From positions 1 to 64,000 of the forward strand of contig CAWAEG010000010.1 in NCBI GenBank assembly GCA_963780895.1: a stretch of 64,000 nt of DNA, read 5' to 3'. Under the pieces are notes generated by a model. The model searched no databases. It had not been told where the DNA came from and saw nothing but the letters and a program-made list of their open reading frames with translations. Of the stretch, positions 32,032 to 40,678 are shown one piece after another. The DNA is from DASQFI01 sp963780895 (lineage in GTDB: Bacteria; Acidobacteriota; Vicinamibacteria; Vicinamibacterales; SCN-69-37). How positions within the stretch are numbered: the stretch's first letter is position 1; every line of letters begins with the position of its first letter. Position numbers and translations under genes: made by a program.

Positions 32032-34734
32032 TCACGACGTCCTCAGCGCGTCAGTTGGCTGAATACCGAGCGCGCGCCGCAGCGGCACGGTGCACGAAAT
32101 CAGCGCGACGACCGCGACGAACGCGCATACGCCCAACGTCGCTACCGCGCCGGCCCGCGTGTTCATCTCGCCCGCATCGTCGGAGCCCGACACCATGATC
32201 ACCAGGCCCGGCAGAAAGCCGGCGGCCACGCCGAGTCCGATCTGCACGAACGCGCGCGCGAATACGGTAGTAATGATGCGGCGCGGCGAGGCGCCGAGCG
32301 CCACGCGGATGCCGATTTCGCGCGTGCGGCGCGCGAGGGTGAATGAAATGAGCGCGTAGATGCCGGCGGTGGCCAGCAGCAGCGCAATGGCGCCTATGAC
32401 AGTGAAGGCGCGCAGAAAGATCCGCTCGGGCAGGGCATCGTCATAGGCAACCTGTGCGAGCGATTTCAGATCGGCGAGCCGGATATCGGGATGCACCGAC
32501 CGCGCCGCGGCGTAGATGCGCTGTGTCATCGGCGCCGCCGCACCGTGCGTCCGGACCAGCAGTCGCACCGGCTGCGCGGGCGCCGCGGGGCGGTACACCG
32601 CCGCGTCGTCGGGGCCTTTCCGCGGCATCGTCGTCGCGTCCTTGACGACGCCGACGATCTCGAGCCAGGGACCGGGCTCCTGGCCCGCTTCCTCCCCGCG
32701 CTGCCGGAGCCTGACGCCGAAGGGACTGCGTCCTCCGAGCACAATCCGCACGAATGTCTCGTCGACGATAGCCACCGGGGCGCCTAGCCGAATCTCGGCT
32801 GCACTGAAGGTCCGGCCGGCGGCGAGCGGGATGCCGACGGTCTCGAAGAAGTTCGCGCCGACGCGCGCGCCCTCGGACCACAGCACGTCCGTCCTTCTTC
32901 GCGCGTCGGCGTGCTTCTGCAACTCGAGCGACTGGAACTCGAAGACGACTTGCTCCCAGATCGTTCCAGGCAAGGCCGTGGTGTAGCTGACGCCCGCGAC
33001 GCCCGGCTCGGCGCCGAGCCTGTCGGCGATCGCCTGCAGCGTCTCGGTGTTCGGAGGCTGCGCTCTGCCGGTGTTCGCCTGCTCGACGACGATCTGGGCC
33101 GTGAGCAGCTGATCGCGGGCATATGTGACGTCCGATCCCCACTGCTTTCGCAGCTGGGTCCAGCCGAACGACACGACGGTTGCGAGGAAGATCACGGTGA
33201 TGGCCGCCTGCGTGATGATGATGGCGGTCCAGAGTCCTCCGAATTTCATCGCCGACGTGCCTGACGCCGCTTCGCGCATCCGGCCCTGGAGCTGCGCGCC
33301 TGTGGCTTTCAGCGCGGGAATCACGCCGACGATCAACGCGGCGAACACCGCGAGCGCGACCGCGTAGAGCATGGTCGGGTAGCTCAATCCGTCGTCCCAC
33401 CAAAACGGCGTCGGACCGATGCCCTGAACGTAAAGGCCCTTGGCCCATTGCCCCACGAGTCTCGCCGCGAGCAGTCCCGCACCGGCGGCGAGGGATGAGA
33501 GCACGAGCGCCTCGGCAAAGAGCTGCGCGCTGATGCGTCCGCGGCTCGCGCCGAGCGCCGTGCGGACGGTGATCTCGGCTTCGCGCGTGGCCGTGCGCGC
33601 GAAGACGAGCGTCGCGACGTTCGCGCCGCAGAGGCCGAGCAGCATGATGAAGACGAAGTTGACGGCGCGGATGACCACCAGCTCGAAGCTCTCGAGATCC
33701 TCGGCATTCAGGGACGCGATGTACGGACGGACGTCGATTCGGAGGGCAGGACCAACTGGCTTGTCCGCCGGAGCGGCACCAGCCGGGAAGCTGGACTTGT
33801 CCACCGTAGCGGCGTCAGCCGCGAAGGTGGAAAGCTCTCCCTGCGCCGCGGCAGCGCTTGCGCCGTCCTTCAGCCGGCCGAACACCTGGAACACAAGTCC
33901 GTCGGTCCTGAGCGGTACCCACAGGTTCTCATTGACCGGGAACCCGAATCCTTCCGGCATCACGCCGACGATCGTGTGAGCCGCCGATCCCAGCTGAACG
34001 GTGCTGCCGACCGCGTTGGGATTGCTGTTGAACCGCTCCCTCCAGAGATCGTGGCCGATGACGGCCACCGCACCCGCATCCGCCCGCTCATCGTTGTCGC
34101 TCAACGTGCGTCCATGGAGCGTGGCCGTCGGAAACAGTTGGAACGCGGACGCGCTGATCTCGACGGCGCGCACAGGTTCAGTACGTCCGTCGGCGGTGGT
34201 CAGATGGCGGCTGATCGGCCGCGCGGCACCCAGGTGTTCGATGGTCCGCGTGTTGGCGCGCCAGACGGCCACGTCCTGCAGGGAGCGCCATTCATCCTTG
34301 CGCCGTTCCGCGTTAAAGACTCGGACGCCCACGATGCGGTCGGCGTTTGCCACCGGCAGGCGTGGGCTGATCAGGTCGTGCATGACCTCGAAGTACGCCG
34401 CGCCGGCGCCAATGGCAATTGAGAGCGCTGTGACCCCGACGACGGTGAGGCCCGGCGACTTCACGAGCATCCGCGCGCCAAGCTTCAGGTCCATCGACCA
34501 GCCGGCGAGCCAGCGGAACGACCGCGCGTCGCGCTGCTGTTCCTTGGCCTGCTCGACACCGCCGAACGTGCGCCTCGCGGCGTATCGCGCCTCGTCTCGG
34601 CTCATCCCCTCCGCGACGTGCGTGTCTTCGAGCAGTTGCAGGTGCGCGTTGATCTCGCGCGACAGGTCGGATTCGGCCCTGCCGGGGTGAAACAGGGTCA
34701 CCAGCCGACGGAGGAAACGGCGGACCTGGGCCAT
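32032..34734 (-). CDS. MacB/FtsX-like permease with N-terminal prefix
   Basis: A 900-residue orphan permease. The first 80 residues are the charged prefix typical of PadR-linked members (RRFLRRLVTLFHPGRAESDL, SREINAHLQLLEDTHVAEGM). MacB periplasmic domains and FtsX halves follow, with VARTATREAEITVRTALGA-type and TLARRTREIGIRVALGASPR segments. The first FtsX part (GLCGANVATLVFARTATREA) is divergent. It normally sits directly behind a PadR gene; here only a 29-codon PadR remnant and a family A palindrome precede it, so its control is probably broken. Confidence 0.88.
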   Translation of the reverse strand: MAQVRRFLRRLVTLFHPGRAESDLSREINAHLQLLEDTHVAEGMSRDEARYAARRTFGGVEQAKEQQRDARSFRWLAGWSMDLKLGARMLVKSPGLTVVGVTALSIAIGAGAAYFEVMHDLISPRLPVANADRIVGVRVFNAERRKDEWRSLQDVAVWRANTRTIEHLGAARPISRHLTTADGRTEPVRAVEISASAFQLFPTATLHGRTLSDNDERADAGAVAVIGHDLWRERFNSNPNAVGSTVQLGSAAHTIVGVMPEGFGFPVNENLWVPLRTDGLVFQVFGRLKDGASAAAAQGELSTFAADAATVDKSSFPAGAAPADKPVGPALRIDVRPYIASLNAEDLESFELVVIRAVNFVFIMLLGLCGANVATLVFARTATREAEITVRTALGASRGRISAQLFAEALVLSSLAAGAGLLAARLVGQWAKGLYVQGIGPTPFWWDDGLSYPTMLYAVALAVFAALIVGVIPALKATGAQLQGRMREAASGTSAMKFGGLWTAIIITQAAITVIFLATVVSFGWTQLRKQWGSDVTYARDQLLTAQIVVEQANTGRAQPPNTETLQAIADRLGAEPGVAGVSYTTALPGTIWEQVVFEFQSLELQKHADARRRTDVLWSEGARVGANFFETVGIPLAAGRTFSAAEIRLGAPVAIVDETFVRIVLGGRSPFGVRLRQRGEEAGQEPGPWLEIVGVVKDATTMPRKGPDDAAVYRPAAPAQPVRLLVRTHGAAAPMTQRIYAAARSVHPDIRLADLKSLAQVAYDDALPERIFLRAFTVIGAIALLLATAGIYALISFTLARRTREIGIRVALGASPRRIITTVFARAFVQIGLGVAAGFLPGLVIMVSGSDDAGEMNTRAGAVATLGVCAFVAVVALISCTVPLRRALGIQPTDALRTS

Positions 34735-34744
34735 GTGCTAGACC

Positions 34745-34877
34745 GCTTTCCAGATCGGTGTCGCGTGTTCCGGCGCCCTCCCGCTCGCCGCTTGCCGCAA
34801 GGCAGCGTGATCGGGCCTGCCTCGCGGCGCTCGCAAAGGTCGGGCGCCGGAACACGCGACACCGATCTGGAAAACGC
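34745..34877. repeat. Palindromic repeat family A, copy 3
   Basis: A 133-base element whose core equals copy 1 base for base over about 69 bases. The arms carry CAGATCGGTGTCGCGTGTTC and their exact complement, differing from copies 1 and 2. The left end is shorter by two bases (CTTTCC instead of GTTTTCC). It occupies the place where the body of a PadR gene would be, 11 bases from the permease start. Confidence 0.85.
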
Positions 34878-34881
34878 TGCA

Positions 34882-34968
34882 GGCGGGAAGCGGACCCATG
34901 GCGGACACCGCGCGGAGGACGATCAGGTCCAGCGTGCCCTGGAGCCGTTCAACGGGTTCACTTGGCAT
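34882..34968 (-). pseudogene. PadR regulator gene cut to its first 29 codons
   Basis: MPSEPVERLQGTLDLIVLRA, then VSAMGPLPA is the start of a PadR-type winged helix (typical LQGTLDLLILR...GP-x-HGY). The frame then enters the family A repeat. The HGY motif, the wing and the dimer helix are missing. It lies directly upstream of the permease, where an intact PadR gene lies in the sister locus at 39417-39764. Confidence 0.8.
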
Positions 34969-35008
34969 TCAAGTGAACATGCCACAGCCTCCACTTGACT
35001 GTCAAGTG
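34957..35008. promoter_or_regulatory. Two palindromic sites in front of the lost PadR gene
   Basis: TTCACTTG-GCATT-CAAGTGAA (34957-34977) overlaps the start codon, and CACTTGAC-T-GTCAAGTG (34992-35008) lies upstream. Both contain CACTTG...CAAGTG, and their centres are about 33 bases apart, near three turns of the helix. They are good candidates for the operator of the truncated PadR or of a paralog. Confidence 0.65.
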
Positions 35009-35020
35009 AAGGGCGAGCCG

Positions 35021-35731
35021 TCATGGGCGGCCGCCCTTTGGTTTGAAGAGGTGGCGAAACGCCGCCAGCGCGGCCGGATGGTAGATGGTCGCGTGAGTCT
35101 CGTTCGGCATCGGCTCGAAGTGCCAGGTCACTGTCGCCGGAGCGTTGGCTCGAAGGAGTCCGGCAAACTGCTGCGTCAGGTCCGATCGGTCTTCGCGGCT
35201 GGCGGCGAGATAGAGCGTCGCCGGACGGCTCGCCGTCGCGCGCAACCGGTCAGCGGCGCTCGTCACCAGCGCGCCATTGTTCCACCAGAGGCTCGGATCG
35301 AAGGCGATGTACGTGCCGAAGAGGTCGCGCTCGAGGAAGAAGGTCTCGACGATGAAGAGGCCGGCGAGTGACTCGCCGATGATCGCGGTCTCGGCCGTCG
35401 TCCGGTATCGCGTCGTGATGGCCGGCATCAGCTCGGAACGAACGAATCGCCGGAACGCTGCCGACCCTCCCACAACCGGCGCGATCTTCTTGTCCTCGGC
35501 GCTTTCGGTCGGCCCCGTGAGGTCGCGGCGGCGCTGCGTATTCTCGATGCCGACGAGCAAGAGCGGCCGCATGGTCCCGTTCCCGACGGATACCTGGACG
35601 AGCCCGGCCACGTGGAGAAAGTCCTCGGCGAGACCACCGTCCGGCATGTAGAGGACTGGCAACGGCGCGTCTGCCGGCTGGCCGAACACCGGCGGCCGGT
35701 ACACATTGATCCGCCTCGTCTCACCGAGCAC
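35021..35731 (-). CDS. Esterase-like alpha/beta hydrolase, N-terminus fused or truncated
   Basis: A 236-residue hydrolase of the Fes/EstA type, probably periplasmic: LPVLYMPDGGLAEDFLHVAG, the nucleophile elbow AIIGESLAGLF (Ser), WWNNGAL, and the His near the end in NETHATIYHPAAL. The GTG at 35731 is only the first possible start. The same frame is open upstream and reads FPLVAQASPLAIGETFTIES, which looks like the end of a signal peptide, but no start for it is found before the tannase gene. The 5' end was likely lost when the two genes were joined. Confidence 0.72.
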   Translation of the reverse strand: MLGETRRINVYRPPVFGQPADAPLPVLYMPDGGLAEDFLHVAGLVQVSVGNGTMRPLLLVGIENTQRRRDLTGPTESAEDKKIAPVVGGSAAFRRFVRSELMPAITTRYRTTAETAIIGESLAGLFIVETFFLERDLFGTYIAFDPSLWWNNGALVTSAADRLRATASRPATLYLAASREDRSDLTQQFAGLLRANAPATVTWHFEPMPNETHATIYHPAALAAFRHLFKPKGGRP

Positions 35732-35763
35732 GTGTGATTCGATCGTGAACGTCTCGCCGATCG

Positions 35764-36717
35764 CTAGCGGCGACGCCTGTGCGACGAGGGGGAAGCCTGC
35801 CCAGCCACGTCGAGCCGATCGGGCGTCGTGCCGCGTTCGACCCAGCTCTCGAGTGCGCGCGAGAGCGCGGCGGTCCGTCCGTCATCGACGTCGGGACAGC
35901 TCGGTTGGCCCGGCGTCAGAACCAGACGAATCGCGCCGTTCTCGCGCAGCGGCAACAGGGCGGACGCCGCGCCGGCTGCCTCGTCGTAGAGCAACACCTT
36001 GCCGCCGCGGGCCCGATAGGCCTCCAGAGCGAGTTGCGGCGTCGTCTTGCCGGGACCGCTCGCCACCGGCGGCCCGGCCTCGCTCAGCCCACCGGCGAGG
36101 ATGCCGTCGAAGTCGTCGGGGTACCGATCGGCGGCGAGGAGTCCGTCGCGCGCGCTGGCCGCGCAACCGCTCCAGTAGATCCAGCGGGCTTCAGGACCAA
36201 AGTAGGCCGCGAGCAGCTGGTTCACGGTGTTCGTCGCCTCGTGAATGGCCGCCGGGTTCGCGGTGTCGAGCGATGCCGTCGTAAAGCCGCCCGACAGCGC
36301 GGTGGCCATTCGACCGAGATCGAGTGACGTGCCCGATCGATTCCGTCCGACCATCATGAGCTTGCCGTTCCACGAGTGTGTGGGGATCCAGACGTCGACG
36401 CGGCGGAATGCGCTCGGTGGGCCTGCCGTCAGCTCCGCGCGACAGAACTCCGGAAGGTCGCGGAATGGCGGCGCCGCGCTCGTTGTCTGTTGTGTCGGGC
36501 TCCGCGGATCGAACGTGCCCGTTGCGAACCTGAGGGTGAACGCGACGGTCGCGCGCGCGACGCCGACGCCCGCCAGCGCCGTACACGAGCTACCGTACGC
36601 CACGGGCGCCGCCGACTGCGCCTGGCCAGACAACTGCGCCAGGCAGAGCACTGAGAAGACGGAGACGACACTGAGCAGCCGACGGGAACGGGCGGCGACC
36701 AGTGAGACGCGATGCAT
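35764..36717 (-). CDS. Tannase-family protein without catalytic serine (degenerate)
   Basis: A 317-residue exported protein with a signal peptide (LLSVVSVFSVLCLAQLSGQA) and the tannase/feruloyl esterase N-terminal pattern (FCRAELTAGPPSAFRRVDVW, PTHSWNGKLMMVG). The nucleophile loop that reads GCSTGGRQG in the intact family member at 62780 reads GCAASARDG here, so the catalytic Ser is missing. The lid is also absent and the protein is much shorter. The end (ALESWVERGTTPDRLDVAGQ) is followed by a frame running into the esterase gene. It is probably non-catalytic or a pseudogene. Confidence 0.72.
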   Translation of the reverse strand: MHRVSLVAARSRRLLSVVSVFSVLCLAQLSGQAQSAAPVAYGSSCTALAGVGVARATVAFTLRFATGTFDPRSPTQQTTSAAPPFRDLPEFCRAELTAGPPSAFRRVDVWIPTHSWNGKLMMVGRNRSGTSLDLGRMATALSGGFTTASLDTANPAAIHEATNTVNQLLAAYFGPEARWIYWSGCAASARDGLLAADRYPDDFDGILAGGLSEAGPPVASGPGKTTPQLALEAYRARGGKVLLYDEAAGAASALLPLRENGAIRLVLTPGQPSCPDVDDGRTAALSRALESWVERGTTPDRLDVAGQASPSSHRRRR

Positions 36718-36738
36718 CCTTGGTGACGATACGCCGAT

Positions 36739-39420
36739 TCAGTCCATCCTGAGCGCGATCACCGGATTCTGCGCCATCGCGCGACGCGCGGGCAGCCAAA
36801 TGGCCAGCATGGCCATGGCCGCGAGCACGGACGGTCCAGCCAAAAGCGCGTACGGATCGCGCGGGCTGACGCCGTACATGAGGTGCGCGAGAAACGGCCC
36901 CGCGATCGTGCACGAGACGAGGCCCGCCGCGACGCCGATCGCGACAATCGCCGCGCCGCGCCGAAACACGAGCCGTCCGACGTCGGACCGCGAGGCCCCG
37001 AGTGCCATGCGGACGGCGATCTCGCGCGTGCGCTGCCCGACCGCAAACACGAGCGCCGCATATAGCCCAAGCATGCTCAGCGCGAGCGCCAACGTGCCAA
37101 ACGTCAGGAGCATCGTCCGTGCCGCGCGCACGGCGGCGAACTGAGTGTCGACCTGCGCGCCGAGCGACTGCGGCTCCGACGCGGGCACGTCAGGATCGAT
37201 CGCAGCGATCGCGCGACGGATCTGGGGCAGCATTGCCGCCGCGTCGCCGGACACTCTGATGTGCGTGCGCGAATCCTGCGACCAGCTGTTGCTGCGGTCC
37301 TGCTGCCAGAAATTCAGAAAGGCAATGGAATCCGGTTGTTCCAGCGCGCTCACCCATTGCAGGTCTTTCACGACGCCCACCACTTCGTAGACGTGCTGAC
37401 CGATGGTCAGCGTGCCGCCCACGGCGCCGCCGTTTGGCCAGAAGTGCCGGACGAGGGTTTCGTTGACCATCGCCACCCGCGGGGCGGCCGCCGTGTCGCG
37501 CTCATCGAACTCGCGCCCGGCAACCACGCCCGTCCCGAGAGTCTTGAAGTAGCGCGGGCCCACGAAGGTCGTTGGCGCGCGATATGCGGTTGACGGATCG
37601 TTGGCATCCCCAGGAAGCCGGATCGGTTGAACCGGGCGGCCCCACTTTGGGAATGGTGGAACCACCGCCGGACTGGCCGCGACCACACCGGGCAGCGCCT
37701 CCAGTCGCTGAATCGCCTCGCGTTGAAACGCCCACGCGCGCTCGTTCGTGTAGCCGACGAGGCTCGGTCGCAGTCGAACGGTGACGACGGCGTTGGGATC
37801 GAAGCCTGGCCCACGGTGCAGCATCAGGAAGCTGCGGACGATCAGGCCGCTGCTGCCGAGGAGCAACACGGACAACGCCACCTGCAAGACGATCAGCCCT
37901 TCGCGCAACGCTGAACGGCGGGGACCGGTACCGGCCGACTCTTCCTTGATGGCGACCACCGGGTCGGGTCGGGTGGACTGCAGCGCGGGCGCGATGCCGG
38001 TCACCACGCCGGTGAGCAGGGCCACACTCACGCCGATCAACACTACACGCAGGTCCAGTGAAAGATCGAGGTTCAGTGCGCCCGTCGGGGCGACGCCAAG
38101 AAAGACCCGCAGCATGTGCGTCGACCAGAACGCGACGATGAGGCCCGTCACCCCCGCGAGGGTCGCCAGCGTGACGGACTCGACGAGCAACAGACGCACC
38201 AGCCGGCCGCGCCTGGCGCCGAGCGCGAGGCGAATGGCGATCTCCTTGCGGCGGCGCAGCCCGCGCGTGAGCAGCAAGCCCGCGACGTTCGCGGACGCGA
38301 CCAGGAGCACGAGCGCGGCGGCGCACGCCAGGAGGATGACAATCGGCGCGTCTCTGACCTGCTCCCCGATGCGGATACCTCGGGCCGGCCGTACGAAAAC
38401 GCCTCGTCCCGTGTTCGTCTCCGGAAACGCCGCCTCGAGTTGCCGCGCCAGTCCCTCCAGCTCGGCTTGCGCCCCGTCGGCCGACGCGTCTGGTGACAGA
38501 CGGCCGAGGAGATTCACGATGTTGCAGCCACGCGTGAGGCCCTCGCAATAGCGATAGCCGACGCCAAACATCGCCGTCGGGATCCACACCTCGTTCGGCT
38601 CCAGGCCGCCGAGCGTGCCCTGAAACCGCTCCGGCGCAATCCCGACGACCGTAAAGGCCGTGCCGTTGATGCGCACCGCGGTGCCGAGGATTCCGGCGTC
38701 CGCGCTGAACCGCGTCCGCCACAGGTCATGACTCAGCACCGCCACCGGATTCCTGCCTGGCACGCGGTCTTCCTCGACCGTGAAGAACCGGCCGAGGGCG
38801 GGCTGCAGGCGCAGCAGACTGAAATAGTTGGCGGTGACGACGCTGCCCATCACGTTGAGTGGCCCGGCGGGCGTCACCACGTTCATGGGTGACGTCGAGT
38901 AGTGCGCGGCCAGCTCCGGGATGGTCCGCGCGTGGTCGCGATAGTACGCATAGTCGGGAAACGACATGGGGTAGCCGTTGAACACGGGCCGGTCCGCGAG
39001 TGTCTGATCGACAATCACGATGCTCGACGCGTCGTCGACCGCGAGCGGCTTCAGGAACACCGCCTGGGCCAGGCTGAGGACGGCACTTGTCAGGCCGAGC
39101 CCGAGCGCCAACGTGGCGATCGCCGCCGCCGTGAAACCCGGCGTCTTGCGCATCCGCCGAAGCGCGAGGCGCACATCCTGCAGCAGATGTTCGACCCACG
39201 GCACGCCCTGCTGATCCCGGTAGTCGTCCTTGATCGCTTCGACGGCGCCGAATTTGAGCACGGCCTGACGCCGCGCCTCGCCGGCCGACAGGCCCGCTCG
39301 CATGTTGTCGTCGGCCTGGCGCGCCAGATGGTCGTCGAGCTCCTCGCGCAATCGCCGTTCGTCGTGCCGCCGCGTCGCTGACGTGGTCCACCGAATCAGG
39401 AACTGCCGCAGTCGTCTCAT
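36739..39420 (-). CDS. MacB/FtsX-like permease with N-terminal prefix
   Basis: An 893-residue orphan permease. The prefix (RRLRQFLIRWTTSATRRHDE, RRLREELDDHLARQADDNMR) leads into the first membrane helix (FTAAAIATLALGLGLTSAVL), a MacB periplasmic domain, an FtsX half with GLRRRKEIAIRLALGARRGR, and a second half with GQRTREIAVRMALGASRSDV. Its ATG overlaps the stop of the PadR gene, so regulator and permease are translated together. The substrate is unknown. Confidence 0.9.
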   Translation of the reverse strand: MRRLRQFLIRWTTSATRRHDERRLREELDDHLARQADDNMRAGLSAGEARRQAVLKFGAVEAIKDDYRDQQGVPWVEHLLQDVRLALRRMRKTPGFTAAAIATLALGLGLTSAVLSLAQAVFLKPLAVDDASSIVIVDQTLADRPVFNGYPMSFPDYAYYRDHARTIPELAAHYSTSPMNVVTPAGPLNVMGSVVTANYFSLLRLQPALGRFFTVEEDRVPGRNPVAVLSHDLWRTRFSADAGILGTAVRINGTAFTVVGIAPERFQGTLGGLEPNEVWIPTAMFGVGYRYCEGLTRGCNIVNLLGRLSPDASADGAQAELEGLARQLEAAFPETNTGRGVFVRPARGIRIGEQVRDAPIVILLACAAALVLLVASANVAGLLLTRGLRRRKEIAIRLALGARRGRLVRLLLVESVTLATLAGVTGLIVAFWSTHMLRVFLGVAPTGALNLDLSLDLRVVLIGVSVALLTGVVTGIAPALQSTRPDPVVAIKEESAGTGPRRSALREGLIVLQVALSVLLLGSSGLIVRSFLMLHRGPGFDPNAVVTVRLRPSLVGYTNERAWAFQREAIQRLEALPGVVAASPAVVPPFPKWGRPVQPIRLPGDANDPSTAYRAPTTFVGPRYFKTLGTGVVAGREFDERDTAAAPRVAMVNETLVRHFWPNGGAVGGTLTIGQHVYEVVGVVKDLQWVSALEQPDSIAFLNFWQQDRSNSWSQDSRTHIRVSGDAAAMLPQIRRAIAAIDPDVPASEPQSLGAQVDTQFAAVRAARTMLLTFGTLALALSMLGLYAALVFAVGQRTREIAVRMALGASRSDVGRLVFRRGAAIVAIGVAAGLVSCTIAGPFLAHLMYGVSPRDPYALLAGPSVLAAMAMLAIWLPARRAMAQNPVIALRMD

Positions 39421-39764
39421 CGAAGGTCCTCCGCTTTGACGTCGAAGAACCGGTCGATGAGCGCGGTCGTCTGCTCCCAGGCGCGCGCCTCCGACTGGAG
39501 CTGTTTCCGCCCGACGCTGGTCAGCCGATAGAACCGGGCGCTGCGGTTGTTCTCGGACGGGCCGCGCTCGGACGTGATGGCGCCTTCCTGCTCCAACCTC
39601 AAGAGCAAGGGGTAGAGCGTGCCCGTGTTGAGCGTGAGCCGATCGCCGCTGATCTGCTCGATGCGCCGGGCGAGGCCATAGCCGTGCAGCGGGCCGAGCA
39701 CATCCAGGGTCTTCAAGACCATCAGCGCGAGCGTGCCCTGCTGGACGTCGGTTTTTCTTTTCAT
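39417..39764 (-). CDS. PadR family regulator
   Basis: A 115-residue PadR regulator; I start at MKRKTDVQQGTLALMVLKTL, since the upstream extension is not conserved. The winged HTH has LGPLHGYGLARRIEQISGDR, LNTGTLYPLLLRLEQEGAIT and SARFYRLTSVGRKQLQ. A short C-terminal helix serves dimer formation. It forms a two-gene operon with the permease (ATGA overlap) and probably represses both. TTTGG-GTTTG-CCAAA at 39804-39818 is a possible half-palindromic site upstream. Confidence 0.9.
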   Translation of the reverse strand: MKRKTDVQQGTLALMVLKTLDVLGPLHGYGLARRIEQISGDRLTLNTGTLYPLLLRLEQEGAITSERGPSENNRSARFYRLTSVGRKQLQSEARAWEQTTALIDRFFDVKAEDLR

Positions 39765-39934
39765 CGTCGTGCGCCTGACGCCCCGCGCCTCATATGGCCA
39801 TCCTTTGGGTTTGCCAAATGAGAGTGGCACACCTCCTTTGGGAAAGCAAGAGGGCAGAAGCGGCGCCGTGGACCAAGCTGTGGTGTGGTATTCTATTCTC
39901 TCTTAGTATTCTCTCCACAAAAGAGATAACCATA

Positions 39935-40162
39935 GTGCCCACCAAGGTGAACATCGTGCTGGACGATGACGTCAAAGCCGACCTCGACCGGTTGGTGGAC
40001 AGCGGCCTCCGCAGCCGGGTCGTCAATCGCGCGCTGCGCAAGGAAATCCTCGCCATTCGCCGGCAGCGCGCCAGTCAGCGTCTGGACGAGCTGAGGCGGA
40101 CGACGAAGCCCATCTCGACAACCGAACTGGTGGCTCTGCTTCGACGAGACCGGGAACGCTGA
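39935..40162 (+). CDS. Ribbon-helix-helix antitoxin
   Basis: A 75-residue antitoxin starting at GTG (PTKVNIVLDDDVKADLDRLV). The strand KVNIVLDDDV and helices DLDRLVDSGLRSRVVNRALR fit a ribbon-helix-helix protein that binds its own promoter; the C-terminal tail (TTELVALLRRDRER) would wrap the toxin. The AT-rich upstream region contains TATTCTCTCTTAGTATTCTC, a repeated TATTCTCT that could be its operator. It is two bases before the toxin gene. Confidence 0.8.
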   Translation: MPTKVNIVLDDDVKADLDRLVDSGLRSRVVNRALRKEILAIRRQRASQRLDELRRTTKPISTTELVALLRRDRER

Positions 40163-40164
40163 TT

Positions 40165-40629
40165 GTGGCCGTCCCCATTGTGGTCCCCGACGCGTCGGTC
40201 ATTTTGAAGTGGATGCTGCAGGGGCCCGATGAAGAAGCGCCCGATCCTTCTCTGGCGCTCAAAGACGCATGGCTCGAGGGTGCGATCGAGATCGTCGTGC
40301 CGACGCTCTGGATCTTCGAAGTGGGCAACGTCCTTGGCCTGAAGCAGCCCGCAAAGGCGGAGGTCCTGCTTCAGACCGTCGTCGACCTGACGCTGCCGGA
40401 AGAATCAGCGGCCGCCTATGCCACGAGCATCCTCAGGGTCATGCGGGAACACGACGTGACGTTTTATGACGCCGCCTACCACGCGCTGGCCATCGTTCGG
40501 CAGGGCACGATGCTCACGGCCGATCGACGGTACGTCAAGAGAACCGCGGCCGCCGGCCACGTTCAGCTGATCGCAGATTGGGTGTCGCCGGCCGCGTCAC
40601 GCATCGGTGACAATCGCCCGCGGCGGTAG
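40165..40629 (+). CDS. vapC: VapC-type PIN-domain toxin
   Basis: A 154-residue PIN-domain endoribonuclease toxin. The four acidic active-site residues are in place: Asp9 (VVPDASVILKW), Glu52 (IFEVGN), Asp102 (TFYDAAYHALA) and Asp120 (LTADRRYV). It would cleave tRNA or rRNA when the antitoxin is degraded. The GTG start follows the antitoxin stop by two bases, so the two are co-translated. Confidence 0.88.
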   Translation: MAVPIVVPDASVILKWMLQGPDEEAPDPSLALKDAWLEGAIEIVVPTLWIFEVGNVLGLKQPAKAEVLLQTVVDLTLPEESAAAYATSILRVMREHDVTFYDAAYHALAIVRQGTMLTADRRYVKRTAAAGHVQLIADWVSPAASRIGDNRPRR

Positions 40630-40678
40630 CCCGGACGTCGAACGTTCGGGGCTGGACACGCGGCCGCATTCGGCAGGC

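Noticed and set aside
34745..34877. Family A element as a standard MITE insertion
   Set aside because: I could not find a target-site duplication at any of the three copies, so simple transposition is not shown.
39794..39934. Longer N-terminus for the antitoxin from ATG 39794
   Set aside because: The upstream stretch overlaps the AT-rich promoter region and has no ribbon-helix-helix similarity; the GTG at 39935 begins the conserved strand.
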